From assembly GCA_020543525.1 (NCBI GenBank), contig JAHYIO010000006.1:496001-560000 (forward strand): DNA of 64,000 nucleotides, in the 5' to 3' direction. A program made the position numbers and the translations under genes. Numbering within the stretch: the stretch's first letter is position 1; every line of letters begins with the position of its first letter. The DNA comes from Coriolopsis trogii (taxonomy: Eukaryota > Basidiomycota > Agaricomycetes > Polyporales > Polyporaceae). Below are positions 11,403 through 22,600 of the stretch, in pieces. The notes below the pieces were generated by a model. The model was not told the origin of the DNA. It saw only the letters and a list, made by a program, of their open reading frames with translations, and did not search any database.

Positions 11403-12559
11403 ATGCCTGCGTAAGGATCATTCGCCGGCGGTCGTGTCATACACGAGGGTACCCTTTTCATGAACGCTCGCGACAGAGGAGGGCTGTGCTTCTCCCTATC
11501 TGGCCCTTGGGTATGTGTTGAGAATATGAAAACGAGCACTACTAGACGTGGTATCTACCTCGAGTTTGCGGATGGCTTCATGTGTAGACAATGACACGAT
11601 GTAGACTATGCTTCTTCTGTAACTCCCGCCCAAACATCTAGTCGCTCGGTCTGAGAACGAGCGAAGTCCGAGATGATTTCCGCACTCGCAGCCAACTAAC
11701 CTCCCGAGAGTCCACGGAGAAAGCTCGGGGTATTTCTCGATTAACCTGTTAGAGAGGCGCCCGAGCCTGACTTTGCGACGTGGGCTGCGATAGTAGCTAA
11801 GTCAAACGTCCAGCTCCTGGCTACAAGGTTCGGCGACCGACATGACCACTGCTAGCTATCTGCTTGAGCAGATGTTTTCGTAAGAGGTGGGCATCCGTCG
11901 GCGTCCCCAAAGGTCAGCTGTGAGGCCCATAGTATCTCTGTAGTATGTAGCGCAACAGCGCACTCTGCTCACATTCTAGACCTGGGGTCCATGAAGATTG
12001 ACTCGGCGTGGGCGCAAGGTTTCATAATACGTGCCCGACACCGAAGTCTGACGGGCTTTGTGCAGGTGGGCATCTGATACTCTATGAGACTGTGACTCTC
12101 AGACAACTTTCCCAGCGGTTGGCCGGAAAGGATCAAAAACTCCGCTCAGGGGTTCGAGTCTCTTTCGTCTCTCGGACCTCTCCGACGTCGGACTGCGACC
12201 AAGTTCGCGGTGTCAAGAGTGGCTGGGGACAGATGTTCAGCTTCATCGATCGCGGCTTCTGACGGCGCCCGTGACGTCGACTCTCGAAGGGCTCTCGGAA
12301 CCTCGGGCGACCACCAGAACACTGGCGCGGCAGGGAAATGTACCATTGGCTGTGGACGAGACCCCGCATTCTCAGCGAGTCGACCGGGGACCCCCTACAT
12401 GCAAGATGTCGGCATGCCTCGTCGCAAGAGCCAAGACCCTTTGTCGTCGGTCGCAATTTCGACGATCAACGACCGCATGTGCAGGCGATCGGACGCGCCC
12501 CGCATTCAAGTTCTTCTTCCTCTACCGCCACGGGCGGCGACGGCGCCGGCGACACGATA
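11403..12559. other. No gene recognised downstream of the MFS gene
   Basis: This probably begins with the 3' UTR of the MFS gene. No ORF with recognisable content, repeat or RNA gene was found. Confidence 0.45.
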
Positions 12560-13390
12560 GGGCTCCCTACGCTCGCGTCTCTCGCACACGCCGATGGGAC
12601 GTCTGCGCACGCCGGAGGCGGGGTCCTTGTCGAGGACGACCTCTCGACCAGCCATGTGCAAGACCCAGGCGGGAACGTGAAGAGCACGCACAGATCGCGG
12701 CGAGCTTCCCGACTTCCCTGGGTAGTCGGTGCGCGCGGGAGACCAGGTGACTTCGCGGCAGTGCTGTCGGCGATCCAGAAGGCGGCGCAGCAGAGGAAGA
12801 GCATGTGGTGCTTGTTCGGGATGGGACGGAGTGACAGCACGACGGGTCTCCCTGTTTGCGCGCATACATGTGGATTCTGGCACTGGTGAGACCTGTGCAT
12901 GTCATTCAAGTTACTGACTCATGACCGTGTCTCTATGGTAGCTCAAGCATCAGCCTGAGAAGGCGGTGCGGCGCACGAAGAACAAGGTACATTTTCTGGC
13001 GCTGTACTGGTGTCTAGGGCATGGCACGGGTCGGGTAAACCCGCCACGGGTACGGGTCGAGGAGAGAGTAACCCGCGCAAAACCCGTACCCGCAGGCGGG
13101 TACCCGTGAGAGCCTCTGTACGACCATGCAGCAGGGTGCTGCAACGGCTCCATGTGCACCTTTCTGAGGCGTACTACACACTCGGAGGGTCCATTTGTCC
13201 AGCCATTGAGCCTGTTAACATAGACGACATCGCGTTTCGCATCCCGCACGGGTACGGGTCGGGTCTCCTTTGATTTACCCGTACCCGACCCGTGCCATAC
13301 CCTACTGGTGTCTGTTCGGGATGGGCTGGAATGACCCCCCAACGGATCCCATGCTCCGTACAAGACAGGAACATTGCAAGGTGAATGATC
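12560..13390 (+). pseudogene. Broken N-terminal copies of the MFS transporter
   Basis: Pieces of the MFS N-terminus recur here in different frames. IAASFPTSLG at about 12690-12720 matches IAPSFPSSLA of the intact gene. WCLFGMGRSDSTTGLP at about 12800-12855 matches the helix 1 block FLNGWNDGTTGPLLP. A second copy starts near 12948 with PEKAVRRTKNKVHFLALYW and continues after an inserted element as CLFGMGWND. It thus parallels EKAVRRRKVWLNFATLCF...GWND of the intact gene. Frame changes, the duplicated helix 1 block and the insertion show that this is not functional. It probably derives from a tandem duplicate of the gene ending at 11402. No later MFS segments were found downstream. Confidence 0.65.
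13015..13304. mobile_element. hAT-type MITE, 290 bp
   Basis: The element begins TAGGGCATGGCACGGGTCGG and ends with the inverted counterpart CCGACCCGTGCCATACCCTA, one mismatch over about 22 bp. It is flanked by the direct repeat ctggtgtc at 13007-13014 and 13305-13312. An 8-bp target duplication and TAGGG..CCCTA ends are hAT hallmarks. Interior copies of GGGTACGGGT-type repeats in both orientations could fold into hairpins. It encodes no transposase. It interrupts the reading frame of the MFS relic, between ...LALYW and CLFGMG. Confidence 0.85.
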
Positions 13391-15019
13391 ACAATTTTTC
13401 GACCAAATTGCAGACATGAGAGCAGTGTCAGTCCATGAGACCTCTACATTTCTACTGGATTGCACGGGGTGTCTACGAACACCATGCCAGTGTTCTTGAG
13501 TGGGGACTACAGGAGGTACAGAGTGGGGATCATTCGGCTCTCATATGTCCGATGCGAGATATGGTATCCGCCTGCGAACACAACGGTACAATATCACGCG
13601 CGGACTTCTACATGAAACTGCAGCTCTTCGACTCAGCGCCGTACGAGATCCAGACGATCCGGGTGGGGGATTCATGCGCAATATATCGAGACATAGTAAT
13701 GTTCATCACAGTCTACAGCTACGTTTCTCCAGAGGGCCTTGTGGATTCCACCATGATGCCTGGAACGCGATTGCCACCGTTGGAGGATAGCCCTACCGTT
13801 GCTACGAGGAGGACTCCCCCCACCCGGGTACTTCTCCCTCAGCACGGGGAATTCGATGTCACTGAAGACCGCCAATATACGCTCGGAGGTTCGGTAGCAC
13901 CCATCGTCACATCAAACCTAGACTCCAGCTCATGCCGGTCTCTGGCCGGTTCTTGCGTCCCTCAAGAAGGGTCGCATCCTCATGACCATCGCGAGCTGGT
14001 AGATGCTGAACGGAAAGCTGGTGCAGCGGGGAATACGCACGCCGCGCTCACGCGGATTCCCATGTAAACTCAACCGGCGCCCTCGCCCCTCCGTAGGGGG
14101 TACGTTGTGGATCCGGTCGCGGACACTGACGAGGTTAGAAGGCGAGAGCTACTGGCACATTACCATAACCTCCTCCATAGCCCATCTACGACGCAGTCTT
14201 CTCCCACCCACCGGTGTCGTCCTTAGCCATCGCGTCTTACCATCCATGCTCGTCCCCTGGAGCCGCGCACCTTTGCCCCGCCGGTCCGAAATGGACGGCT
14301 TTCCATGCAATTGGAGGATCTATCGCGCGGTTGATGACACCGAGCTCGACTGCTGGTACAAGGCTTCGGCCTCTTAGGGAGCGGATGGTCGGCGGTCACG
14401 GGTGCGCAAGTGGACGGGCAGACTCGTGGATTGGTGGATAACTGACCGGCGGTGGGGTGTGTACGTGGGTACATGGGTTCGTGTGCAGGCGGACAGGTCG
14501 GGAGGTGGACGATGCTGGCGCAGGAGGATAGGAGCGCCGCGGCCGCCGTGGGCTGGAGACGGTCCCCGGCCTGTTGAGGTCTCGGGCTGCCTATCTTCTC
14601 TTTCTTTCTCTCCCTTCTTCTCCATCGCTCTATATTTTCTCAACGACTCTTGCATAACTTAGACCTATGCCTTTCTCTGCGATGATCATCGCGGATATAT
14701 TTGTAGGTGGCTCTCCGGTAGGGCCGTATGTTTATCTTCTTCACGCACAGATCCTGTAAAGTGTTTCCAAGTGCACAAAACGAAGCTCTGGGATGACGAC
14801 CAAGTCGCATAATGTGTCGCTATACTCTCTAGATACCGGATGTTAGCTCGCATATGGCGCTCATAACTGATGCACTGCTCACGTCGCTGTACAACTACTC
14901 TGCGCCGAAGCACCATGTCCTATAATCACGCACTCAGCCTCCCTCCAGCAAGGCGCCAAAAACACATCAACCCTCACCTTTCCCGGAACACCCACACACC
15001 ACACCCCCACAAACCCAGC
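13391..15019. other. No gene recognised; one uncharacterised ORF
   Basis: A plus-strand open frame of 210 codons (13435-14067) has no domain that I recognise and no clear splice partners. The G-rich stretch after 14380 is open on both strands but featureless. The last part is the 3' flank of the MTG1 gene. Confidence 0.4.
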
Positions 15020-17662
15020 TCACATCCCCCTCCTTGCCGCCAGCCTCGCCCGCGTCCGCGCCTGTTGCCTCACCCGCTGCGCCTCCTTCGCCCGCTTCTT
15101 CTCCTGCGTGCTGCTCACCGCGCCGCCCTCCCGCTCCTCCTCGAGCGCGCCCCGCTCAAACGCATCAATGCACGCCTCCATCTTCGCCTGTATCGCCTCC
15201 TCGCCGTACCCCCCGGCCGCCGCCGCCTCCGCAGCGCCGACGGACCACTCGAGGTCGAAGCCCCAGCCGCGTCTGCAGCTCACCCCGCCCAGCGCCGCCG
15301 CCAAGCCAGGCACAGACGCCACTTCCGAACCGAGTGCGGACGCAGATGCGGGGGCGGGGGGGGACATGTAGGAGGGCAACACGGGCGCCGCGGCAGACGC
15401 GAGCCCGCCCTCCTCCCTCCACCACTTGATGAACCACACCGCGGCTCTGGAGGCGTCGGGGACCCCGCCCCTCTTTAGCATGCACAGCCTCTTCGCGAGC
15501 AGGTCGAGGAACTCATGGACGTCGAGCACGGGCTGCGTGCCCGCGGGCAGGAGCCGCAGGTACGCAGGCGCTGAGATGAGATGAGATGAGATGAGATATG
15601 GGCAAAGCCGGCGTGGGCGTGTGCGGGCGCAGCGCGGGTGGGATTCGAAGTGAAGTTACCGGGAGAGAGAGAGACAGAAAGGGAGGGCGTCAGTTTGTCG
15701 GTCGATTCTGCGCACATACGAGGATGCTATTGGTGAACTCACCGACAGGATCGAGCACGTTCAGCCGGTACAATAAATACGCGGCCAGCGCCTCGGTGTC
15801 GTACAGACCCTCCTTGATCCCAGCTGCCGATGAACGGTGGAGGGTTCAGCAGACAATCAGACGATAGCTGACGGGCGTGTGGAAGCAACAACCCACCTAT
15901 GAGAGCGAGCTTCACGCCCCGTTCGGCGCCCTTCTCGCCGTTCCCGAGGAAGGGGAGCATGACGCCAGGCGAGTCATACGCGTACACGAGCGGGTCTGCA
16001 GACAGCTTCAGGCGCGTAGACAGCACGCGCGTCATCCCGGGCTGCGCAGATGTCCGAAGCGCTTTCGCCGTTGCTACGATATGTAGGGGTAGCGTGGATG
16101 AGTTGATGAATGGAAACGACGGAGCAGCAGAAGCAAAGAGAGACACTCACGGCCAGCGATCCCGACGTTGCGGAGGGCGTTCAGCAGCGTCGACTTGCCT
16201 ACGTTGGGCATGCCGACGACCAGCACGTTGAGCTCCGATCGGTGCGGATGTTCTTTGGCCACATCTTCACCACCACGGGTCAGAATGCGGGTCCTAGAAA
16301 GATGGAACGGGGCGGAGGGGGAGACGTACTTGCTAAGAGGTCGCTCAGAGCTTTCAAATCGCGCGTGCGCTTCCACGAGGCGAAGAACACTCTCTGGTCG
16401 GGATATTTCGCTGCCATCGCTCGCTGAAACGGCTGCGAGGAATTTTTGAAGGTTGGATCAGCTGAGGTCAGAAGCACCAGCCCGTAGCTCGTGTCGTGAA
16501 CAAACCTTGACTCCCCATTCCGGTACCAAGTCGCGTTTGCTGAACACGACGACGCGTTCACACACGGGTGCATTGCTGGGTCCTGAGGCTGATGGGTCCG
16601 GTCGAGAAGCCGGACCGAGTCCTACTGCGCCTCGTTCTTGTCGCCACTTTTGTAGAACGCCTGCGGGGATAACCAAGTCAGCAGCTTGTCGTAACCATGA
16701 TGCCCAGTGCCAGAGTCCACGACGCGGCTCAAGTGGAGTGTGTCGTCCATTCCAACAAATGAGACGCCGCCTTCCATTGCTGACACACATGTCTCGTTAC
16801 AGCGCTTTGCTATGACAAACTTCGCGACCTCCATTGTGAATGAACAGGTCCTCGAGGAGCGTCGTGGAGACGGACAGGACAGGACAGAGGCAGTCCTCCC
16901 GGGTGGCTAGATCGCTGGTACATAGCACTTTGACAAGGTAGGACGTCCGCCTTTGGAACTCGCAAGCCGCTCCGTGTCAACAAGCGCACCGTTTGCATGT
17001 GGGAATAAAATCACGTCACATCGACGGTGACACTGTCATGCTCCGAGGCCAACAGATCCGAAAAGTAACGGACAAGTGTGCCAGCTCAATCGTTCTCCAC
17101 AAAGTGGCTGGGTCATCATCATTTGCGGACGCATTGAGGGAGCATCAGCTGCAGCGCCGCACTCGCCATACAGCTCCATTGTCCGCCCACCGACGATCCA
17201 TCCAGTCACAGCAAATGGTCCGAGAAGGCTCGGACAAGGACATACAGCACAGCTAAACTGAGATAAGACGTCACAGGCTGTTCTCGCGCAACACACTACA
17301 CCCAAGTCTCATGTATCACGCGCCACAGCCCCGGACACATACGGCCCACGGTACCATTGAAGACCGGAACCAATTTTTCCCAACCGAGTCATATTTTCAC
17401 CTCCACATCTGAGCCTTAGACAAGCACCCGACTGGAGCTGCAGAGAAGACCGACATGGAAGCATCCACGCCGGGCGGGGAAGCCGGAACGCACCTTCGAA
17501 GTTCCGGTTGATGCTCGTCAGCGGGAGACGGGCGTCGCGCAGCTCGAGCACGACGTCGGTCTTGTTGAGCAGCGTCGGAAGCATGCGCTGGAACTGCAGC
17601 ATGTGGCCCGGGAACCACGACGGCGGCACGGGCAGCGCGGGGAACGGGATGTGCGTCAGCAT
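15020..17662 (-). CDS. MTG1: MTG1-type mitochondrial ribosome-associated GTPase
   Basis: Seven exons in transcription order: 17662-17494, 16582-16506, 16432-16330, 16264-16151, 16073-15897, 15823-15743 and 15570-15020, giving 423 aa. This is a circularly permuted YlqF/MTG1 GTPase. The entry motif WFPGHM and ELRDARLPLTSINRNF come first, then the G4-like SKRDL (71-75), then G1 GMPNVGKST (134-142), a G2 Thr in PGMTR and G3 DSPGV. Such proteins help assemble the large mitochondrial ribosomal subunit. The C-terminal about 100 residues are Ala/Glu/Arg-rich and end in a charged helix. Intron 1 is 911 nt, far longer than the others (46-172 nt), and may hold inserted DNA. The ATG at 17662 gives a protein starting right at the domain. 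The frame stays open upstream, so a targeting peptide may be encoded further 5'. Confidence 0.87.
15572..15597. repeat. (TGAGA)n microsatellite in MTG1 intron 6
   Basis: About five copies of a pentanucleotide sit directly before the 3' splice site of the 172-nt last intron. On the coding strand they read as repeated atctc and provide the pyrimidine tract. Confidence 0.8.
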
Positions 17663-18915
17663 CGCGGCCGGGTTTTCCTGCCAGGTGTTCCTCCAAGTGG
17701 GATCGGAAATTTCCAGAGCGCGACGCGGTCCGTTGCGGTGTCCGCAGTCGTCGATAGCGGGCTGTAATCTTCGGTAGTATGCTCCGGACGTTGTACACGA
17801 GGAGACAAAGGACGGACGGGTGCCCTGGGCCTGGGGCGAGGCTGGGGCGGGCTGAGGTGTGGCAGGTGGCGGTGTGAGTAGAAGGGGCGGGGCGCCCGAC
17901 GCGGCGGAAACGCACTATCCGCATATGGCAGGACCGCTTAGGTGTGACTCTGTCACGTAGGAACTTGAACACTACGCGCTCAGTACGCGGCGGACAGCAG
18001 CCTGTTGCCGCCAGCGTCGGCCTAACCTCCAACGTGCCACGCGCGACCTCAGCTGCAGTGGTGCTGGGAACATTACGCCGCTATTACTCTCCTCGTCTCT
18101 CGCTCGCTGCGAGGAACAAACCAGCGCCCATATATGACGAGGCGTGGGCGCCGCGGTGAGCGCCAATCTTCGGGATGGAGGGCGAGATTCGCTCCTTCAG
18201 CAAATCTCGACATCCCGCAGCACATCCACCGCGGCCGCTCCGCGCCTCCACGATGCCTCCGACTGCAGCGAGTGCGAGTGTGCAGAGCGGCGCAGGGTCC
18301 GTATGTATGCTCGGTGCCGCTCCAACTGATCGCGGACGGCGATGGTACCGATCGTTCGATCCCTGGTTCGATCAGGGAGAGCCCCAGAGCCGACCATGAC
18401 GGTGACGCGGGTGGTGCAGCTGCGCCGACCTGGTGTGATTGGTCTGCTGACGACATACTCACGCGCAACGGACAGGCCCAGAGGCGGACGCTGTGGCTTC
18501 ATCGGACGGTGCTGCGAGGCATGGAGGGCGCACAAACTGACTCAATTTGCCATGGCGTAACGACATATGTATACAAGAGATTCGTGGATGTAGAGACGAG
18601 GCACGACTTGGACGACCTTTAGCAACATGTACAACGACGGACCGTGGTCAACAATCCAACCCAGAGAACAAAATGGCTTGCCACTATTTGCAGTGAAGGG
18701 AATAAAGGGAACCGTGGAGTATACGCGAGTTTGGTATGTGTACGTGTGTATGTGGCGCAGCGACAACAAGGGATACGACGGTGATAGCGACGGCAGCGAA
18801 GGAGAGAACGCACAAGAATTCAAGATACGCCGGAGAGAACATTGGGGATGCATAACCAGCTGACGAACAGATGAGCTGGATCGAACCGCTCGTATAGCAA
18901 CACACGCACCATGTT
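17663..18915. other. No secure gene; possible small minus-strand gene
   Basis: The minus strand at 18502-18197 reads MKPQRPPLGLSVA, then, possibly after a short intron, a segment with VTVMVGSGALPD, ERHRAYIRTLRR and a terminal DVLRDVEIC. It looks protein-like but matches nothing I know, and the only visible introns would be under 45 nt. I leave it as a candidate and not a called gene. The rest probably contains the 5' flank of MTG1. Confidence 0.3.
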
Positions 18916-19662
18916 TTAGACCCATCCCTCACGACCAGGACCAACAGCATCGAACGACTTCCCGCTCCTCGTCTTCCTTTCCGCAAGGACCTGAACGACA
19001 TCCAGGTTGATGAGCTTCTCCGACGGCGGAGGCGAGCCCTCGACCCAGCCCTTCCATCCCTTGCGTGCTGCGGGGCGTTTCTTCCGCTCCCTCTTGATGG
19101 CCTGCCCCTGGCTCTCGACGCTCTGGCCGCGATCGGTGATATCGTCGCCGTCGTCTGGCGTGTAGGGCCGCTTGGACGACGTGGCAGACGTTCGAGACGA
19201 GATGGACGGACCGGGCGTGGTCGGTGGGGACGAGGGCATGGGCGGCGGCGAGAACGACGCGGAGCGTTGAAGTCTGGGGATGACGATCTGGGGCCTGGCC
19301 TGCCAGAAGGAGTGCGTCTGGGCACGGGGGATGGGCAACGACGCGTTCTTGGGGGCGGCGACAGCGGAGGGCGCCGCATGGGAGGACGACGACGCGACGG
19401 GCTGGGCGGGCTTGTCGGATGGTTTGTGCGCGACTTTGACGCGTTTTTTGTCCGGCTCCTTTCTCTCCTTCTCCTTCTCGCGGTCCCGCCTCTCTTTCTT
19501 CTCGCGTTTCCTCTCCCGCTTCGCCTGGATCTCCTCCTCGGTTGGTTTGGGCATGGGGACGCCGTTCAGAAGACTAGTGAGGACGTCACGGGGGGGACGC
19601 TCGTCGAAATCGCCAGCAAGAACAGAGGTAGCAGTCCGGCGGCGTTTGGAGGGATAGGACAT
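18916..19662 (-). CDS. Lys/Arg-rich nuclear-type protein, unknown function
   Basis: Single exon, 248 aa, starting MSYPSKRRRTATSVLAGDF. It has a highly charged helix-forming segment (about 43-75: EEEIQAKRERKREKKERR and KEKERKEPDKKR), then a Ser/Pro/Ala-rich linker and a compact C-terminus (ARKGWKGWVEGSPPPSEKL, LDVVQVLAERKTRSGKSF). The charged block contains several candidate nuclear localisation signals. The tidy C-terminal block with several Trp and Gly residues looks like the conserved part. A TATA-like ttatat lies about 57 bp before the ATG (near 19719). I do not recognise the family. The strong lysine bias, single exon and absence of stops support a real gene. Confidence 0.6.
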   Translation of the reverse strand: MSYPSKRRRTATSVLAGDFDERPPRDVLTSLLNGVPMPKPTEEEIQAKRERKREKKERRDREKEKERKEPDKKRVKVAHKPSDKPAQPVASSSSHAAPSAVAAPKNASLPIPRAQTHSFWQARPQIVIPRLQRSASFSPPPMPSSPPTTPGPSISSRTSATSSKRPYTPDDGDDITDRGQSVESQGQAIKRERKKRPAARKGWKGWVEGSPPPSEKLINLDVVQVLAERKTRSGKSFDAVGPGREGWV

Positions 19663-22600
19663 GGGGGGATGGTGGTGGTAGGGGGAAGGAAGGACGGCGA
19701 GCGGGGCGTGGAGAGATATAAGCTGTTGTATTCTGTTACGGCAATAAGCGACGCCAATTCGAGTATATAGCTTATCTAATAATAATGGAAAGTTCGAAGC
19801 GCGGTTCTATCGTCGCCCACCTTGGCCGCGCTTCCCAATCCGATCTCAATCTCTCCCTTCGTCTGGCCTCACGCCCGCCTCGCCCCCCGTCGCCACAGCT
19901 TGCTCTCGAACCACCATCATCCATCCGCACCTCTTCTGGCCAGCACCAGGTAACAGTCCGCCCCCGCACGCGCACGAGCGCACACTTGCCCAGAACCGTC
20001 CCATGCGACAACAGAACCACACCCCTGTCTGTCATGATCTACCACACACTCGGAAAGTTGGGAATGGGGTCCGTGGCATCCCTTGCCAGCCGTGGCGTGG
20101 CAGGACTAGCTGCCTTTGGTCCCGCGCCCAGCTCCAACCTCCACCGCAAATAGGTCCAGAATAAAGTTTCGCGTGTGCTGCTCGTGCCGGCATCTGATGC
20201 CGCCTGCGTTTCACTGCCCTCCTCGTCGCCGCGTACCCACAGCATGCCTTATGTGGCTCACCGAAGCCCACCGACTAGCCACCGTGCCCTTTCCAGTCTC
20301 GCTCTGTCCACCCAGGCGGTCACGCATGCACAAAGACAATCTCCATTCACCATTCACTCGCCCTCGGCTCTTTGCGCGCCCGTCCTTCTTTTGTTGTTGA
20401 TCATCCTATGATAAATCAGGTTCGAGCGGAGCATCGGCTGGGGGCACGCTCCCACGGCGACTCGCCCCTTTTGTTCGCTGGTTTGTCCCCCCTTCCAATC
20501 CCCTTTCGTCCTTCGATCCTTCAAGCTCAGCGAAGCGGTGATCGAACGCGTGTGTGACCCGGACGCTTTCGCTTATACCCAACACGCAGTGCAACGCGTT
20601 TACGTCGCTACCGTCCCAACACGTACAAGGCAACGCTGTATCGTCTTTGTTCGATAGCGGACAACGCCACTGGGTTCTGATCGTGTCCAAACTCTCCATC
20701 GTACTGACCACAGAAGAGCATGGCACCCCAGTGCCGTCCCATTGGCCTCCGTCATCAGCCCATCATCTGTCTACCAGACCTGTGGGACAGTCAGGGTCCC
20801 GCCAGCACATGACTTATCGCAGCAATTATCCATCCATTTCCGCACGAGATCCATATGCCCGCTGCAGGCGCGCGCACAGTCATCGACCCATTCGGTGCGC
20901 TGGATCCATCGCGAAGGCTGATCCTCGCGGTGCCCGCCTGCTTCTCCAGGGGCCCACCGTCCCGAACGGACAGCGAAGGCTGGGTGGGGATGGCCTGAAG
21001 GGCCCGGAATGCCACCGCGGATACCTGCTCTGTGCCGAATGGAAGGTCGGTCGATGCCGTAACTTCGGGAGGGAGGTCCCGACTCTCGCAACACAGCTCC
21101 GACTTCTAGCTTCACCCGCTCAACAGCCCCCCACCAAGCCCCCAAACCCCCTCGAATCCGCATCTGCCCCCCTCTGGAGCGGGCAGTGGGATCCCGCACC
21201 CAACGTTCTCGGCTCGCTTCTCATGCTGCGGCATGCGACACCACACGTCCCGGACGTCCCGGTGGAGATCTGCAGCGAGTGCGTGTTTCCCACCTGCCTG
21301 TATCGAGAGGCTATCGTGCGATGGGCTCGCACTCCCGGCGCGTTATCGAAGTCGAGCTTGGGCCCGTGATGGACCTCTGACTGCTTCTGCTCCCGTCCCG
21401 CACGCGATGGCCCAGCCGAGGTCGCAGACTCCCGTGACAGGAGAAAGAGATGTTGACGTCTTGTGAGCGTCGGTGTCGCCTCCTTCCTTCCCGGAGCCCA
21501 GCTCTTGGCAATGGCAAACCGAACGTCGCTGATCCGAATCCGCACAGGTTTGAGCCAGGTTCTTTCGGATGACGCCAGACGGCTTCACGCCGACCGACTG
21601 CGCTCGCTCGCTTAGAGCGATCGGGGCTTGCAGGTCGCAGCACCCACAACGCGTTGGTTAGGACGACCATCGGGGAAATGCGAGGTCGGCGGCCCCTGTT
21701 CTAGAGACGTGCAATGCGTCGCCCTGTGTCGCGCGGATTGTGCCCAAGGCAAGGGAACGATCGACTGGCGTCCAGGATGACCGTCGTGTCGATGATGAGT
21801 TTGCCACTTCCGTCCATGCCATGGGCTTTGCTCGCGGCTGGCCACTATCCGCTCGCGACGACCCCTGTCGACAGTCACTGACATGAACGCGACGTTTCGC
21901 AAAGGATTTCATCGTCGCTGTCGTTCAGACTGTGGTCTGATTTCCGGGCTTAGAGCGTTTGGGCGCTTGTTCGGTCATCGTCATGCAGCGTTGGATCGAT
22001 GACTACACGACGCTTGCTTTCGTGGTCGTTCATGCATACGGGACGAAACCTTGTCTTGCGCTTCAGCGCGACTCCCTTCGTAACGGAGCTACGCAAGGGC
22101 GGTCGGAATATGCCTACGTGGTTGACCTCCAGGGTGTTCGCGCGACCCTGGAACTCCCCTAGCCGCTCATAATGCCAGTGCGAGCGCCTTGGACACCGAG
22201 AGATGTGTGAGATATTCCTCGCCTCTGCCTGAGAGCTGACACTCTTGCTGTCGAGAATTTGCGCGGCTTTACGGATGCGCGCGACCAGGCCGGCCCCGGC
22301 GTTTCGGTTGTGTCCTCGAAGATCATGTTCCGCGGACACCGGCGTTCCACATACATTGATACGGTGCGGGGATATTGCCGGTGGGGAGGGGAGCTCACTC
22401 TTGCGGTTGGAGAGTGATCCCCTCGAGGTCAAGCCAAGACTTCTGCATCTTCTATCCGCTCGGGTAAGGCGGTCTACAACCACTCCTTCCCTTCAGCACA
22501 CGCATCAATATCGCATCGCACGTGCAGAAACTCGTATGTGAGTTGTACCCCGGTTTTTTCTCTACGGTTCGCGACGTCCCGCCACTTCGGAGGTTTTTGT

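Noticed and set aside
20554..21369. 271-codon plus-strand ORF
   Set aside because: No known domain, Pro/Ser/Arg-rich with mixed composition, and the opposite strand is equally open. Not called as a gene.
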